A DNA stretch of 64,000 nt. Source: Pseudomonas cremoris (lineage in GTDB: Bacteria; Pseudomonadota; Gammaproteobacteria; Pseudomonadales; Pseudomonadaceae). This document shows positions 36,027-44,429 of this stretch, in pieces (position 1 is the stretch's first letter; every line of letters starts with the position of its first letter). The DNA lies in the NCBI RefSeq assembly GCF_014230465.1, contig NZ_JAAXCY010000002.1:558001-622000 (forward strand), in the 5' to 3' direction. The translations under genes and the position numbers were made by a program. Below the pieces are notes generated by a model, which had not been told where the DNA came from, searched no databases, and was given only the letters and a program-made list of their open reading frames with translations.

Positions 36027-36962
36027 ATGGATCTCCGTCAACTGCGCTACTTCATCGCGCTGAACGAGCACCGCAGTTTCGTGCGCGCCGCCGACGCCAT
36101 GGGCATCACTCAGCCGGCGTTCAGCCGCAGCATCCAGGGCCTGGAGCAGGAATTCGGCTGCGTGCTGGTGGACCGTGCCCACAAAGACCTGCGCCCCACC
36201 CCAGAGGGCCAGGTGGTGCTGCAACACGCCCTGAGCCTGGTGCAAGGCGCAGCGCGCTTGAGCCATGAAGTCACGCGCATGACCAAGCTCGATGCCGGCG
36301 AAGTACGCTTGGGCAGCGATTCGGTGGCGGCGGTTAACCTGGTGCCCCTGGCCATGGCGCGATTCATTACCGCCTACCCCAAAGTGCGCACCGCATTGCA
36401 GGTGGATAACTGGGAAAAACTCGGGCGCAGCCTGAGCCGCGAAGAGATCGAATTCTTTATCGCCGATGTGCGCCACTTCGAGGCCGATCCGAACTTCCAC
36501 ACCCAGGTCCTGACACCCCGGCGCACGGTGTTTTTCTGCCGCGCCGGACACCCGCTGCTGGCCAAGGACAGCCTGTCCACCAACGACCTGTTCGGCTACC
36601 CGCTGGCCACGCCACTGATTGCGCCCGGCATCCGAAAACTGCTCGCCAACCTCAGCGGGCGCATCGATTTTGCGCCGGCCATCGAGCTTGAGCAGTTTGC
36701 CGCGCTGGCGACCATCGTAAGCCAGTCCGACGCCATAGGCCTGGGCGCTGCAGAGGCGTTCGTCGATGAGTTCGCCAGCGGCACGTTGCAGGTGTTGCAC
36801 TGGCGCAATGTGCCGCATGCCCTGGATAGCTTGAACAACCGCTGCGGGATCATCAGCCGCGCGGGGACGCGCCTGTCACCTGCTGCGAAGGCATTGATCG
36901 AAACTCTGTTGGCGGTGGAAAGCCAAGCCGATTGGCCCGCGCAAAGGTCCCGAAATCATTAA
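36027..36962 (+). CDS. LysR-family transcriptional regulator
   Basis: 311 residues from ATG 36027 (MDLRQLRYFIALNEHRSF). The helix-turn-helix lies in VRAADAMGITQPAFSRSIQGLE, and the effector domain starts near GEVRLGSDSVAAVNLVPLAM. Its last 110 bases overlap, on the opposite strand, the 3' end of the desaturase gene. No divergent target is obvious; MFS or desaturase control is possible. Confidence 0.82.
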   Translation: MDLRQLRYFIALNEHRSFVRAADAMGITQPAFSRSIQGLEQEFGCVLVDRAHKDLRPTPEGQVVLQHALSLVQGAARLSHEVTRMTKLDAGEVRLGSDSVAAVNLVPLAMARFITAYPKVRTALQVDNWEKLGRSLSREEIEFFIADVRHFEADPNFHTQVLTPRRTVFFCRAGHPLLAKDSLSTNDLFGYPLATPLIAPGIRKLLANLSGRIDFAPAIELEQFAALATIVSQSDAIGLGAAEAFVDEFASGTLQVLHWRNVPHALDSLNNRCGIISRAGTRLSPAAKALIETLLAVESQADWPAQRSRNH

Positions 36963-37947
36963 AGCGCACGCCCATTTGTGCCATGACTTCATGCGCCACC
37001 TTGGCGGTCATCTGGCGGATGTAAAACGGCTCCTTCACCACAAAATGATGGATGCCGTGGGTGCTGCCGAAGTTGAAGCAGAACGCCTGCAACGGCCACA
37101 TCCACCACGGGTTCAATACTTGGGTTTGCTGGATCACATTGCCCAGTTCTACATCGCCGTAGTAGTGCATGTTGGAGCTGACAAAATGCAGGCAAAAGGT
37201 GCGCAGCACGTTGGGGCCGATGATCACCACTACTGCGATGTCGATCACCTGCATCATCTGCAAAGTGCCGGCTGACCATTCGATCGGCGCGCCCATGAGG
37301 CTGGCGATGCCAGTGGCCGCATGGAAACCGAGGAACACATACCACGCGCCCCAATGCAGCAGCGCCAGCGGTGCATACACCAGCAACGAGCGCTTGAGGA
37401 TGGTCAGTTTGTGCTTCCAGGTCTTGGCCCGCAGCAGGCGGATGAATGCCGACATGAGGTTGTCGCCAACCATCAGCAACCGGGCAAAACCCCACGGTTC
37501 ACCGTTGGTGATCGCGCGCTCTTCCATGTCGGTTTCGGTGCCCGAGACCTTGTGATGGTTGAGGTGCAGGCGGCGGCGAATCCACGGGTTAATGGTGCTC
37601 GGACGCGCCAGCCACACCAGGCCCATCATCAGGTTGTGGGGCAGGCGCTGCTTGCGAAAGTACATGCTGTGGATGAGGTCGTGTTCCAACTCGTGGGTCA
37701 GCGAGGCGAGGAACGCGTTGAGCAGCAGGCACGCCCACCAGGCCAGGTGACCGGTGATGTAGAGCGCCGCCGAGCCGATCATGCCCACTAACGCAAACGC
37801 GAGGATACCCGCGCCGATGGCATCCTGATGCAGCAGCCAAGGGTGTTGCTGGCGCAAGCGCACGCCTTCGGCCAGCACCACTTCACGGATTCTGGCCGAG
37901 CGCTGTTGTGCGTTCATCTGTTGGGGACTTGCAGAAGTACCGTCCAT
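36853..37947 (-). CDS. Membrane fatty acid desaturase
   Basis: 364 residues with three histidine boxes for a di-iron centre: HELEHDLIH (about 86), HLNHHKVSG (about 128) and HGIHHFVV (about 310). Hydrophobic pairs sit around 45-85 and 185-250. It belongs to the FA_desaturase superfamily and differs from the DesA-type gene at 51.5 kb. It is divergent from an AraC-family regulator 101 bases away, which probably controls it. Substrate unknown (fatty acyl, sterol-like or alkane). Confidence 0.8.
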   Translation of the reverse strand: MDGTSASPQQMNAQQRSARIREVVLAEGVRLRQQHPWLLHQDAIGAGILAFALVGMIGSAALYITGHLAWWACLLLNAFLASLTHELEHDLIHSMYFRKQRLPHNLMMGLVWLARPSTINPWIRRRLHLNHHKVSGTETDMEERAITNGEPWGFARLLMVGDNLMSAFIRLLRAKTWKHKLTILKRSLLVYAPLALLHWGAWYVFLGFHAATGIASLMGAPIEWSAGTLQMMQVIDIAVVVIIGPNVLRTFCLHFVSSNMHYYGDVELGNVIQQTQVLNPWWMWPLQAFCFNFGSTHGIHHFVVKEPFYIRQMTAKVAHEVMAQMGVRFNDFGTFARANRLGFPPPTEFRSMPSQQVTGASPRG

Positions 37948-38048
37948 GCTCCCATCCTCTTATGTATTGATGCGCCCATCCTGCCCCAAGCGATCTGGCA
38001 GGACGCTAGCCCCAGGCGCCAACCTGTTGACCGCAAGCGCCAATCGTC

Positions 38049-39053
38049 ATGACCGAACCCACCTCCCTCGCCAGCTGGACCCGCGCCCTGCGCAAGCAGC
38101 TCGACGCCCTGGGCCTGGACAGCGCCGCGCTGTGCACGGAGGCCGGGCTTGATCCCCTGCAGATGGACGACCCCAATGCGCGTTATCCGCTGTCGGCCAC
38201 CACACGCCTGTGGGAACTGGCGGTGCAGGCCAGCGGCGATCCGGCGATTGGGTTGCGGGTGTCGCGGTTTGTCAGCCCCACCACCTTCCATGCCTTGGGG
38301 TATGCACTAGTGGCCAGCGGCAGCCTGCGCGAGGTGTTCGAGCGCATCGTGCGTTATCACCAGGTGGTCAGCGATGCCCTGACGCTGGAGCTTAGCCGCG
38401 ACGGCGAACGCTACCGTTTTCGCCTGTTGCAACCGCCAGGAGGCCCGGCGCCGGCGCTCGAAGCCATCGATGCATTTGCGGCGATCTACGTGCGCACCTG
38501 CCGCAATCGCCTGGGCCGTGACTACGCACCGCTGGCGGTGTACCTGCGCAGGCCCGAGCCGCAAGACCCCAAGCCGTGGCACACGGTGTTTCGCGCGCCG
38601 GTGTTTTTCGGCGCCGAGGAAGACCGCCTGGAGTTCGCCGCCCATGACTTCGACAGCCACCTGGACGACGCCAACCCGGAGCTGGCCGAGCACAACGAAA
38701 CCGTGCTCAAGCGCACCCTCGCCCAACTGCAGCCGTTGACCTGGGAGCGCAAGGTGCGTCGGGTCATCGAAGCGCAATTGCCCGATGGTGAGCCGAGTGC
38801 AGAACGCGTTGCCCAGGCGCTGCACTTGAGCCTGCGTAGCTTGCAGCGGCATCTGGCGGATGAGGGGTGTCGGTTTGATGCGTTGCTTAATGAGTGCCGG
38901 GAAAACCTGGCATTGCTGCACCTGCGCGATCCGCAGTGTTCATTGGCAGAGATCAGTCATTTGTTGGGGTTTGCCGATACCAGCAGCTTCAACCGGGCGT
39001 TCAAGCGGTGGACGGGGATGACGCCGGGGCAGTTTCGGGAGGGATTGCGGTAG
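38049..39053 (+). CDS. AraC-family transcriptional regulator (OruR/ArgR-like architecture)
   Basis: 334 residues with an N-terminal Arabinose_bd-type sensing domain (SATTRLWELAVQASGDPAIG, FHALGYALVASGSL). The C-terminal AraC DNA-binding domain has two helix-turn-helices: AERVAQALHLSLRSLQRHLA and SLAEISHLLGFADTSSFNRA. It ends FKRWTGMTPGQFREGLR. This type often regulates lipid or hydrophobic-compound genes. The divergent desaturase is the natural target (inference). Confidence 0.82.
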   Translation: MTEPTSLASWTRALRKQLDALGLDSAALCTEAGLDPLQMDDPNARYPLSATTRLWELAVQASGDPAIGLRVSRFVSPTTFHALGYALVASGSLREVFERIVRYHQVVSDALTLELSRDGERYRFRLLQPPGGPAPALEAIDAFAAIYVRTCRNRLGRDYAPLAVYLRRPEPQDPKPWHTVFRAPVFFGAEEDRLEFAAHDFDSHLDDANPELAEHNETVLKRTLAQLQPLTWERKVRRVIEAQLPDGEPSAERVAQALHLSLRSLQRHLADEGCRFDALLNECRENLALLHLRDPQCSLAEISHLLGFADTSSFNRAFKRWTGMTPGQFREGLR

Positions 39054-39079
39054 GTGGGCTTGTGGTGTTTTTGAGGGCC

Positions 39080-39163
39080 CTTTCGCGAGCAAGCCCGCTC
39101 CCACATTTGACTGCATTCCAAAGTTGGAACTCGATCTAATGTGTGCGGGCTTGCTCGCGAAGG
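39080..39163. repeat. REP doublet with a damaged right arm
   Basis: Tail-to-tail REP pair between convergent genes. The left arm is intact (tcgcgagcaagcccgctccc). The right arm reads atgtgtgcgggcttgctc and has lost three bases (atgtgggagcggg expected), so the element is decaying. Confidence 0.85.
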
Positions 39164-39174
39164 CGTCACAACGG

Positions 39175-39540
39175 TCACCGCCCACGGTCACGCTTTAACA
39201 CCTTCCTCACCCGCGCCACCAACGCCTTATCCTCAAACGGCTTGAGCAAATAATCATCCTCATGCAGCTCCAACCCACGCAGGCGGTCTTCAATCCCATC
39301 CGGCGTGGTCAGGAACAACATCGGCGTGTCGCCCTTCTGCCGAATCGCTTGCTGCAACTTCCAGGCGTTCAAGCCAGGCAACATGACATCCAGGATCACC
39401 AGGTCGTATTCAGCGCTTTCAACAAAGCGCAACCCCGCCATGCCATTGGCCGCGACTTCTACCGTGAAGCCCGCCTCACTCAGGCCCTGGGCCATGCGCT
39501 GCGCCAGTTGGGGCTGGTCTTCCACTAACAACACCTGCAT
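39175..39540 (-). CDS. Single-domain response regulator
   Basis: 121-residue receiver domain only: acidic pocket VLLVEDQPQLAQ, phospho-acceptor aspartate in DLVILDVMLPGLNAWKL, switch threonine in MLFLTTPDG and lysine in YLLKPFEDKAL. No output domain follows, and the chain ends MRKVLKRDRGR-like, as in the linker of OmpR-type regulators. It has no neighbouring kinase. It may relay phosphate to a partner or be a truncated OmpR-family protein. Confidence 0.78.
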   Translation of the reverse strand: MQVLLVEDQPQLAQRMAQGLSEAGFTVEVAANGMAGLRFVESAEYDLVILDVMLPGLNAWKLQQAIRQKGDTPMLFLTTPDGIEDRLRGLELHEDDYLLKPFEDKALVARVRKVLKRDRGR

Positions 39541-39640
39541 GCCTTACCTCGTGGTTTGATTACAACTTTGTCATCAAATTGTGCGGTTTGTGACCACGTC
39601 CGCTGGCTACCGTGACGGCCTGCTTTATGGAGCCCTCACC

Positions 39641-40114
39641 ATGTATCGCACTGCCCTGTTCTTGAGTCTCGCAGTCTGCACCGCCGCCCAGGCGACGCCG
39701 CAACTGCCGCGTCACGCCGAGCTTGATCTGCGCACCGCGCGCCAATTGGCCGATGCCAGCCTGGCCCACTGCACCGCAGCACTGACCGTACTCGACCGCG
39801 GCGGCAACCTGTTGCTGGGCCTGCGGGCCGATGGCGTTGGCCCGCACAACAGCGTCGCCAGCCAACGCAAGGCGTACACCGCGCTGTCGACAAAAACCCC
39901 GACCCGCGTGTTTGCCGAGCGCGCTCGCAATAACCCCGAAGCGGCCAACCTTAACAGCTTGCCCGAATTGCTGTTGCTCGGTGGCGGCGTGCCGCTGTTT
40001 GCCGATGATGAATTGGTCGGCGCGCTGGGCATCGCCGGTGCCGGCGGCGCGGCTCAGGATGAAGCCTGCGCCGTACAAGCTGCCGAGCAACTGGGCTTGA
40101 AAATTACCCGCTGA
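39641..40114 (+). CDS. HbpS/GlcG-family heme-binding-like periplasmic protein
   Basis: 157 residues from ATG 39641 (MYRTALFLSLAVCTAAQATP gives a signal peptide); the longer frame from 39581 lacks one. The GlcG/HbpS domain (DUF336) shows LTVLDRGGNLLLGLRADG, ASQRKAYTALST and the loop LLLGGGVPLFADDELVGALG. HbpS proteins bind heme or iron and sense redox stress, but many members have no known role. The transthyretin-like gene follows 23 bases later. Confidence 0.75.
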   Translation: MYRTALFLSLAVCTAAQATPQLPRHAELDLRTARQLADASLAHCTAALTVLDRGGNLLLGLRADGVGPHNSVASQRKAYTALSTKTPTRVFAERARNNPEAANLNSLPELLLLGGGVPLFADDELVGALGIAGAGGAAQDEACAVQAAEQLGLKITR

Positions 40115-40137
40115 TCCCTCCTCAAAAGGACTTCTCG

Positions 40138-40548
40138 ATGAAAACCCTAAGCATGACCCTCGCCGCCCTCAGCCTGAGTGGCCTGTGCAACCTGGCACTG
40201 GCAGACGGCAACCCGCTGAGCGTACACGTGCTCAACCTGGAGAACGGCCTGCCGTCTGCCGGTGTAAGCGTTACCCTTGAGCAGCAGGTGGGCGATCAAT
40301 GGCAGCCGCTGTCAGAAGGCGTTACCAATCAGCAAGGGCGTATCGCCGAGCTGTTCCCGGCCAACCGCAGCATGAAGCCGGGTGAATACCGCGTGGTGTT
40401 CAAGACCGGCGATTACTACAAAAAAGTTGGCCGCGAGACGTTCTTTCCAGAAGTGCCAGTGATTTTCCAGGTCAAGCAGGCCGACCAGCATTACCACATC
40501 CCACTGCTGCTCAGCCCTTACGGCTTTTCGACGTATCGCGGCTCCTAG
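40138..40548 (+). CDS. Periplasmic transthyretin-like protein / 5-hydroxyisourate hydrolase
   Basis: 136 residues with a signal peptide (cleavage after LALA) and a ribosome site aaaagga. The family signatures are SVHVLNLENGLPSAGV at the N terminus, GRIAELF in the middle and the C-terminal tetrapeptide YRGS. The histidine of SVHVLN, the arginine of QGRIAELF and the HYHIPLLLSPYG block match hydrolysing members that open 5-hydroxyisourate in urate breakdown. Export to the periplasm resembles Salmonella-type TLP. No uricase or OHCU decarboxylase gene is nearby. Confidence 0.8.
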   Translation: MKTLSMTLAALSLSGLCNLALADGNPLSVHVLNLENGLPSAGVSVTLEQQVGDQWQPLSEGVTNQQGRIAELFPANRSMKPGEYRVVFKTGDYYKKVGRETFFPEVPVIFQVKQADQHYHIPLLLSPYGFSTYRGS

Positions 40549-40549
40549 T

Positions 40550-41242
40550 TCAACCCTCGACGCCTGCGGCCTGCCGCAGGCGTTGCAGGTCCAGTACCTC
40601 AATCGCACCGTAACTCAAGCTGATGACGCGTTGCTGTTCCAGCGCCTTGAGCAGACTGTTGATGGTCTGGCGCGACAGGCCCAACATCGCCGCCAGGTCT
40701 TCTTGGGGCAACTGCAAGACGCGGCGCGCCTGGGCGATCTCCCCGTAGCCTTGCGCGATCATCAGCAGCCGATGGGCCAGGCGCTGCGGCGTGCTCATCA
40801 AGCTGATCTGCTCGATATTGATCAACGACAAGCGCAATTTGTGGCTCATCAACAGCGCCACATCCCGCCAATACACCGGGTGTTCAGCCAGGATCTCAAG
40901 CATCTGCGCCTGCGCCACCTGCAACAGCGTGCAAGGCCCCATCGCCAACGCATCGTGGGTACGCGGCAAGCTGTCGAACAGGCAGATTTCACCGAACCAG
41001 TAAGGGGATTCGACCAGGCTCAATACCGCTTCCTTGCCCTGGGCATTCACCGCGCTGACCCGCACCGCGCCTTCCAGTACGGCATACAGGCCACACGGCG
41101 GATCGCCGCGCTTGAACAAGTACTCCCCCGCCGTCAGCGAACGCAACCGCGCCGCGGCCAACAGACTACGCTGTAGCTCGATGGGCAAGTGGCTGAACCA
41201 CTGACCGGCGGCCAACCGGGCGTGCCATTTCGACGCAATCAT
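40550..41242 (-). CDS. Crp/Fnr-family transcriptional regulator
   Basis: 230 residues: cyclic-nucleotide-like beta-roll (LTAGEYLFKRGDPPCGLYAVLEGAVRV), dimer helix and a C-terminal winged helix-turn-helix (QEDLAAMLGLSRQTINSLLKALEQ). There is no N-terminal cysteine cluster, so it is not an Fnr-type iron-sulfur sensor. The effector is unknown. It is convergent with the transthyretin-like gene, with one base between stops. Confidence 0.82.
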   Translation of the reverse strand: MIASKWHARLAAGQWFSHLPIELQRSLLAAARLRSLTAGEYLFKRGDPPCGLYAVLEGAVRVSAVNAQGKEAVLSLVESPYWFGEICLFDSLPRTHDALAMGPCTLLQVAQAQMLEILAEHPVYWRDVALLMSHKLRLSLINIEQISLMSTPQRLAHRLLMIAQGYGEIAQARRVLQLPQEDLAAMLGLSRQTINSLLKALEQQRVISLSYGAIEVLDLQRLRQAAGVEG

Positions 41243-41325
41243 GAGAACTCCACAGAGTGTCGCCCAGTTGACAGTCAGTCGTTGGCTGACAAGGCATGAT
41301 CAAACATCCTACAGGAGGAATAACA

Positions 41326-41847
41326 ATGAAAAGCCTCGTCGACCACCTCAGTCAATACGCCGCCTACCACCGCGACCCACGCAATATCGCCAGCCACTTT
41401 ATCGGCATTCCGTTGATTGTCGTTGCGGTGGCAGTGTTGCTGTCGCGCCCCGAATGGGCCGTGGGAGGGTTGTGGCTATCGCCAGCGGTGCTGCTTGCGC
41501 TGTTTTCGGCGTGGTTCTACCTGCGCCTTGAACTGGCACTGGGCGCGCTGATGACGGTGTTGATGGGCCTCTCGGTATGGGCCGGGCACGTGCTCGCGGC
41601 GCAAAGCACACTGGTGTGGCTAAGCAGCGGTATCGGGATGTTTGTGCTGGGCTGGGTGATTCAGTTTGTCGGGCATTACTACGAAGGCCGCAAACCCGCG
41701 TTTGTGGATGACGTATCGGGGCTGATCGTCGGGCCGTTGTTTGTGGTCGCGGAACTCGCGTTTCTGCTGGGTCTGCGCCATGACCTCAAGCAGCAGATTG
41801 AAGCACGCTCGGGGCCGGTACGCTCAGTGACACCGCACCCGCATTAA
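41326..41847 (+). CDS. DUF962 (Mpo1-like) membrane protein
   Basis: 173 residues with the DUF962 start MKSLVDHLSQYAAYHRDPRN, then four hydrophobic helices and the motif GWVIQFVGHYYEGRKPAFVDD. Yeast Mpo1, in this family, is an Fe(II)-dependent dioxygenase that alpha-oxidises 2-hydroxy fatty acids; the conserved histidines (H of YHRDPRNIASHFIGIP and GHYYEGRKPA) are present here. ATG 41326 has aggagg upstream. Its stop overlaps the convergent kinase stop by four bases. Confidence 0.82.
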   Translation: MKSLVDHLSQYAAYHRDPRNIASHFIGIPLIVVAVAVLLSRPEWAVGGLWLSPAVLLALFSAWFYLRLELALGALMTVLMGLSVWAGHVLAAQSTLVWLSSGIGMFVLGWVIQFVGHYYEGRKPAFVDDVSGLIVGPLFVVAELAFLLGLRHDLKQQIEARSGPVRSVTPHPH

Positions 41848-43583
41848 TCCGCACGCGCTGCGTTCAATGCCTCACGCAGTAACGTTGCGTCCAGCGGCTT
41901 TTGCAGCACGGGGAAACCACTGGCGGCCGTTTCGGCCAGGCACGCAGGCGAGGTGTCGCCGGTGATGATGATCGCCGGCACTGCCTGGCCCAGGTAACGC
42001 CTGGCGCGACCGATGGCTTGCAGGCCGTTCATGCCGCTGAGGCGGAAGTCGCTGAGGATCAAATCGACAGCGGCGCTGCCCTGGCGCAGGGCGTCGTCGT
42101 GACGCTGGCAGGCCTCGTCCACCGAGGCGCCCGCGTAGACGCGATGCCCCCACAGGTCGAGCAGGTTGACCAAGGCTTCGAGCACCGTCGGCTCATCGTC
42201 GATCACCAGAATACCCAGGCCGTTTACGTCGACCCTTTGATTGGCCACGGGCTGGCGGCGTATCGCTGTATGACTCAAAGGCACGCGGATCGAAAACATC
42301 GAGCCATGCCCCTCAACGGACACCAACCGAACCTCGTGACCCAGCAAGCGCGCTGTATGCCGCACAATGGCCAAGCCCAGTCCCAGCCCCTGAGTGCGAT
42401 CGCGCTGCGGGTTATGCAATTGGAAAAATTCTTCGAACACCTGCCCGTGATGGGCCCTGGCGATGCCGGGGCCGCTGTCGAACACCTGGATCTCCACACT
42501 CAGGCCACGTCGCCGGCAGCCAAGCAACACGCCGCCCAACTCGGTGTAGCGCACGGCGTTAGCCAGCAGGTTGTCGAGGATGCGCTTGAGCAGCACCGGG
42601 TCGCTGTCGATCCACAGTGGCAGTGGCCGCACCCGCCAGCGCAAGCCCCGCCCCCTGGCGCTGGCACTGAACTCGTTGGACAGGTCGGCAAACAGCCGCT
42701 CCAGCGACACGGCTTCACGGTTGACCGCCACCACACCCGCGTCCAGCCGCGAGATATCGAGCAAGCCATTAAGCAGGCCGCTCAGGTTACCGATCACTGC
42801 CCCCAGGCGAGCGGCGACGTCGCGGGCCTTTTCGGCCAGCACATCACCGCGTTCAGCCAGCGCTGCCAGGCCCGCGACGAACAAGCCGAGGGCATGGATC
42901 GGTTGGCGCAGGTCATGGCTGGCAGCCGCCAGGAATCGCGATTTGGCCTGATCGGCCGCCTGGGCGCGGTCGCGCTCTTGCTCCAGGCGATGCACCAGGT
43001 TGACGTTTTCCAGACGCAGCTGGACGGTCTCGCGCAGGGTCTGGAAGGTCACGCGGCTGTAATACAAATTGACTGCCGACAGGCAGGCCACAAAAAACAA
43101 ATAGGTGGTGTAGGTTTCCCCTTCGGCCAACAGGCACTGCACCACCACCGGCGCCAACATCGCCACGAGAGAACCGGCATACGCTGGCGGAAACGCCGAC
43201 AACGACGGCACCGCGCCGCACACCAGACCGGTCAGCACCACGCAGGTGAACGCTACGAGTTGCGGGTCGCCCGTGGCAAATCCGACCCAACCGACCACGC
43301 CCCACAGCCCAGCCGACATCCAGGACAGCAACGACGCCTGCCAGCCCCAAGGGCCGGGTGCCAGGCTCACATCGTTGGCCCGAGCGAAATAACGCCGTGC
43401 CAGCAGGATGCGCCATACCGTCAAGCCATACATCACGGCGACCCACCCCAACACTGCCTGCGTCGACACGGCACCACGGAAGATGTACGCCACCGGCCAG
43501 GGTATGACAAAGTTGGCAAACAGCACGGCGTACGACTGGCGGTACAGCAAGTCGATGCAGTTGCGCTGGATAACCTCGTTCAT
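41844..43583 (-). CDS. Hybrid sensor histidine kinase with C-terminal receiver
   Basis: 579 residues from ATG 43583 (MNEVIQRNCIDLLYRQSYAV). Six or so membrane helices occupy residues 20-180. A coiled coil leads into the HisKA domain with phospho-histidine in AAASHDLRQPIHALGLF. The HATPase domain has NAVRYTELGG, DSGPGIA and GLGLGLAIV, and a receiver domain from about 455 has LILSDFRLSGMNG and LQKPLD. No periplasmic sensor domain, so the membrane part probably senses. It is divergent from a LuxR-type regulator 29 bases away, which is the likely partner. Confidence 0.85.
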   Translation of the reverse strand: MNEVIQRNCIDLLYRQSYAVLFANFVIPWPVAYIFRGAVSTQAVLGWVAVMYGLTVWRILLARRYFARANDVSLAPGPWGWQASLLSWMSAGLWGVVGWVGFATGDPQLVAFTCVVLTGLVCGAVPSLSAFPPAYAGSLVAMLAPVVVQCLLAEGETYTTYLFFVACLSAVNLYYSRVTFQTLRETVQLRLENVNLVHRLEQERDRAQAADQAKSRFLAAASHDLRQPIHALGLFVAGLAALAERGDVLAEKARDVAARLGAVIGNLSGLLNGLLDISRLDAGVVAVNREAVSLERLFADLSNEFSASARGRGLRWRVRPLPLWIDSDPVLLKRILDNLLANAVRYTELGGVLLGCRRRGLSVEIQVFDSGPGIARAHHGQVFEEFFQLHNPQRDRTQGLGLGLAIVRHTARLLGHEVRLVSVEGHGSMFSIRVPLSHTAIRRQPVANQRVDVNGLGILVIDDEPTVLEALVNLLDLWGHRVYAGASVDEACQRHDDALRQGSAAVDLILSDFRLSGMNGLQAIGRARRYLGQAVPAIIITGDTSPACLAETAASGFPVLQKPLDATLLREALNAARAD

Positions 43584-43612
43584 GAACACAATTCCAATAA
43601 GAGCGACTGACA

Positions 43613-44266
43613 ATGGAAGGCAAGCGCCTGAATGTCCTGATTGCCGATGACCATAGCATCGTGCGCGAAGGCCTGCGGTTTCTGCTGTCCACCCGCGATG
43701 ATGTGCAGGTGGTGTGTGACGCAGCGCACAGCGACGGCATTCTCGCGGGCCTTGCGCAACACAGCGTCGACCTGTTGTTGCTCGACCTAGGTATGCCGGG
43801 GGTCAATCGCTTGCAATTCATCCGTGACCTGCGCACTCAATTTCCCCGCCTGAAAATCCTCGTGCTCACCGCCAATGTCGAGCTGAGCACCATTCGCGGC
43901 GTGCTGGATGCGGGCGTACACGGCTACATCACCAAAGCCGACGACAGCCACGAACTGCTGGACGCCATCGACGCCGTGCGCCGTAACGAGTGCTACCTGG
44001 CGGCGGCCGTACGCTTTGCTGTCGACGGACATGGCCGTGCGGGCAGCGGCGATCACCTGATTGCCGAGGCCGCACTGACCCGCCGCGAACGACAGATTCT
44101 GACCCTGGTCGCCCAAGGTACCCACGCCCGAGACATTGCCGAGCAGTTGCATATCAGCCCGCTGACCGTGCGCAAGCACCGCGAAAACCTGATGCGCAAA
44201 CTTGACCTGCACAACACCGCAGAGCTGGCGGTGTATGCCGTGCGCCTGGGCCTTGCGACTGGTTGA
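43613..44266 (+). CDS. LuxR/NarL-family response regulator
   Basis: 217 residues: receiver (LIADDHSIVREGLRFLLS, aspartate in DLLLLDLGMPGVN, lysine in HGYITKADDS) and a C-terminal LuxR helix-turn-helix (LTRRERQILTLVAQGTHARD, ISPLTVRKHRENLMRKL). It is divergent from the hybrid kinase with a 29-base gap, so shared regulation and phosphotransfer between the two are likely. Confidence 0.87.
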   Translation: MEGKRLNVLIADDHSIVREGLRFLLSTRDDVQVVCDAAHSDGILAGLAQHSVDLLLLDLGMPGVNRLQFIRDLRTQFPRLKILVLTANVELSTIRGVLDAGVHGYITKADDSHELLDAIDAVRRNECYLAAAVRFAVDGHGRAGSGDHLIAEAALTRRERQILTLVAQGTHARDIAEQLHISPLTVRKHRENLMRKLDLHNTAELAVYAVRLGLATG

Positions 44267-44429
44267 CAGCATCACGCTTCCACACCTTGCAGAAAATACG
44301 ACAGTCGCCGTATTTCTGCGCCCTGGCCTGCGCCCTACCCTTGCAGGCCTGGTACTTCGCTGCCTGCCTTCATCCAGCGTCCTTCCAGAAACCGCCCACG
44401 GGCGCCCTTGTCACTGGAAGACTACGATC

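Noticed and set aside
41901..43610. Long forward frame (569 codons) opposite the hybrid kinase
   Set aside because: The kinase on the opposite strand has all HisKA, HATPase and receiver motifs; this frame has none.
44202..44429. Upstream extension of the LysE-type gene
   Set aside because: The extension overlaps the LuxR regulator end in another frame, lacks membrane helices and would displace the conserved N terminus at 44430.
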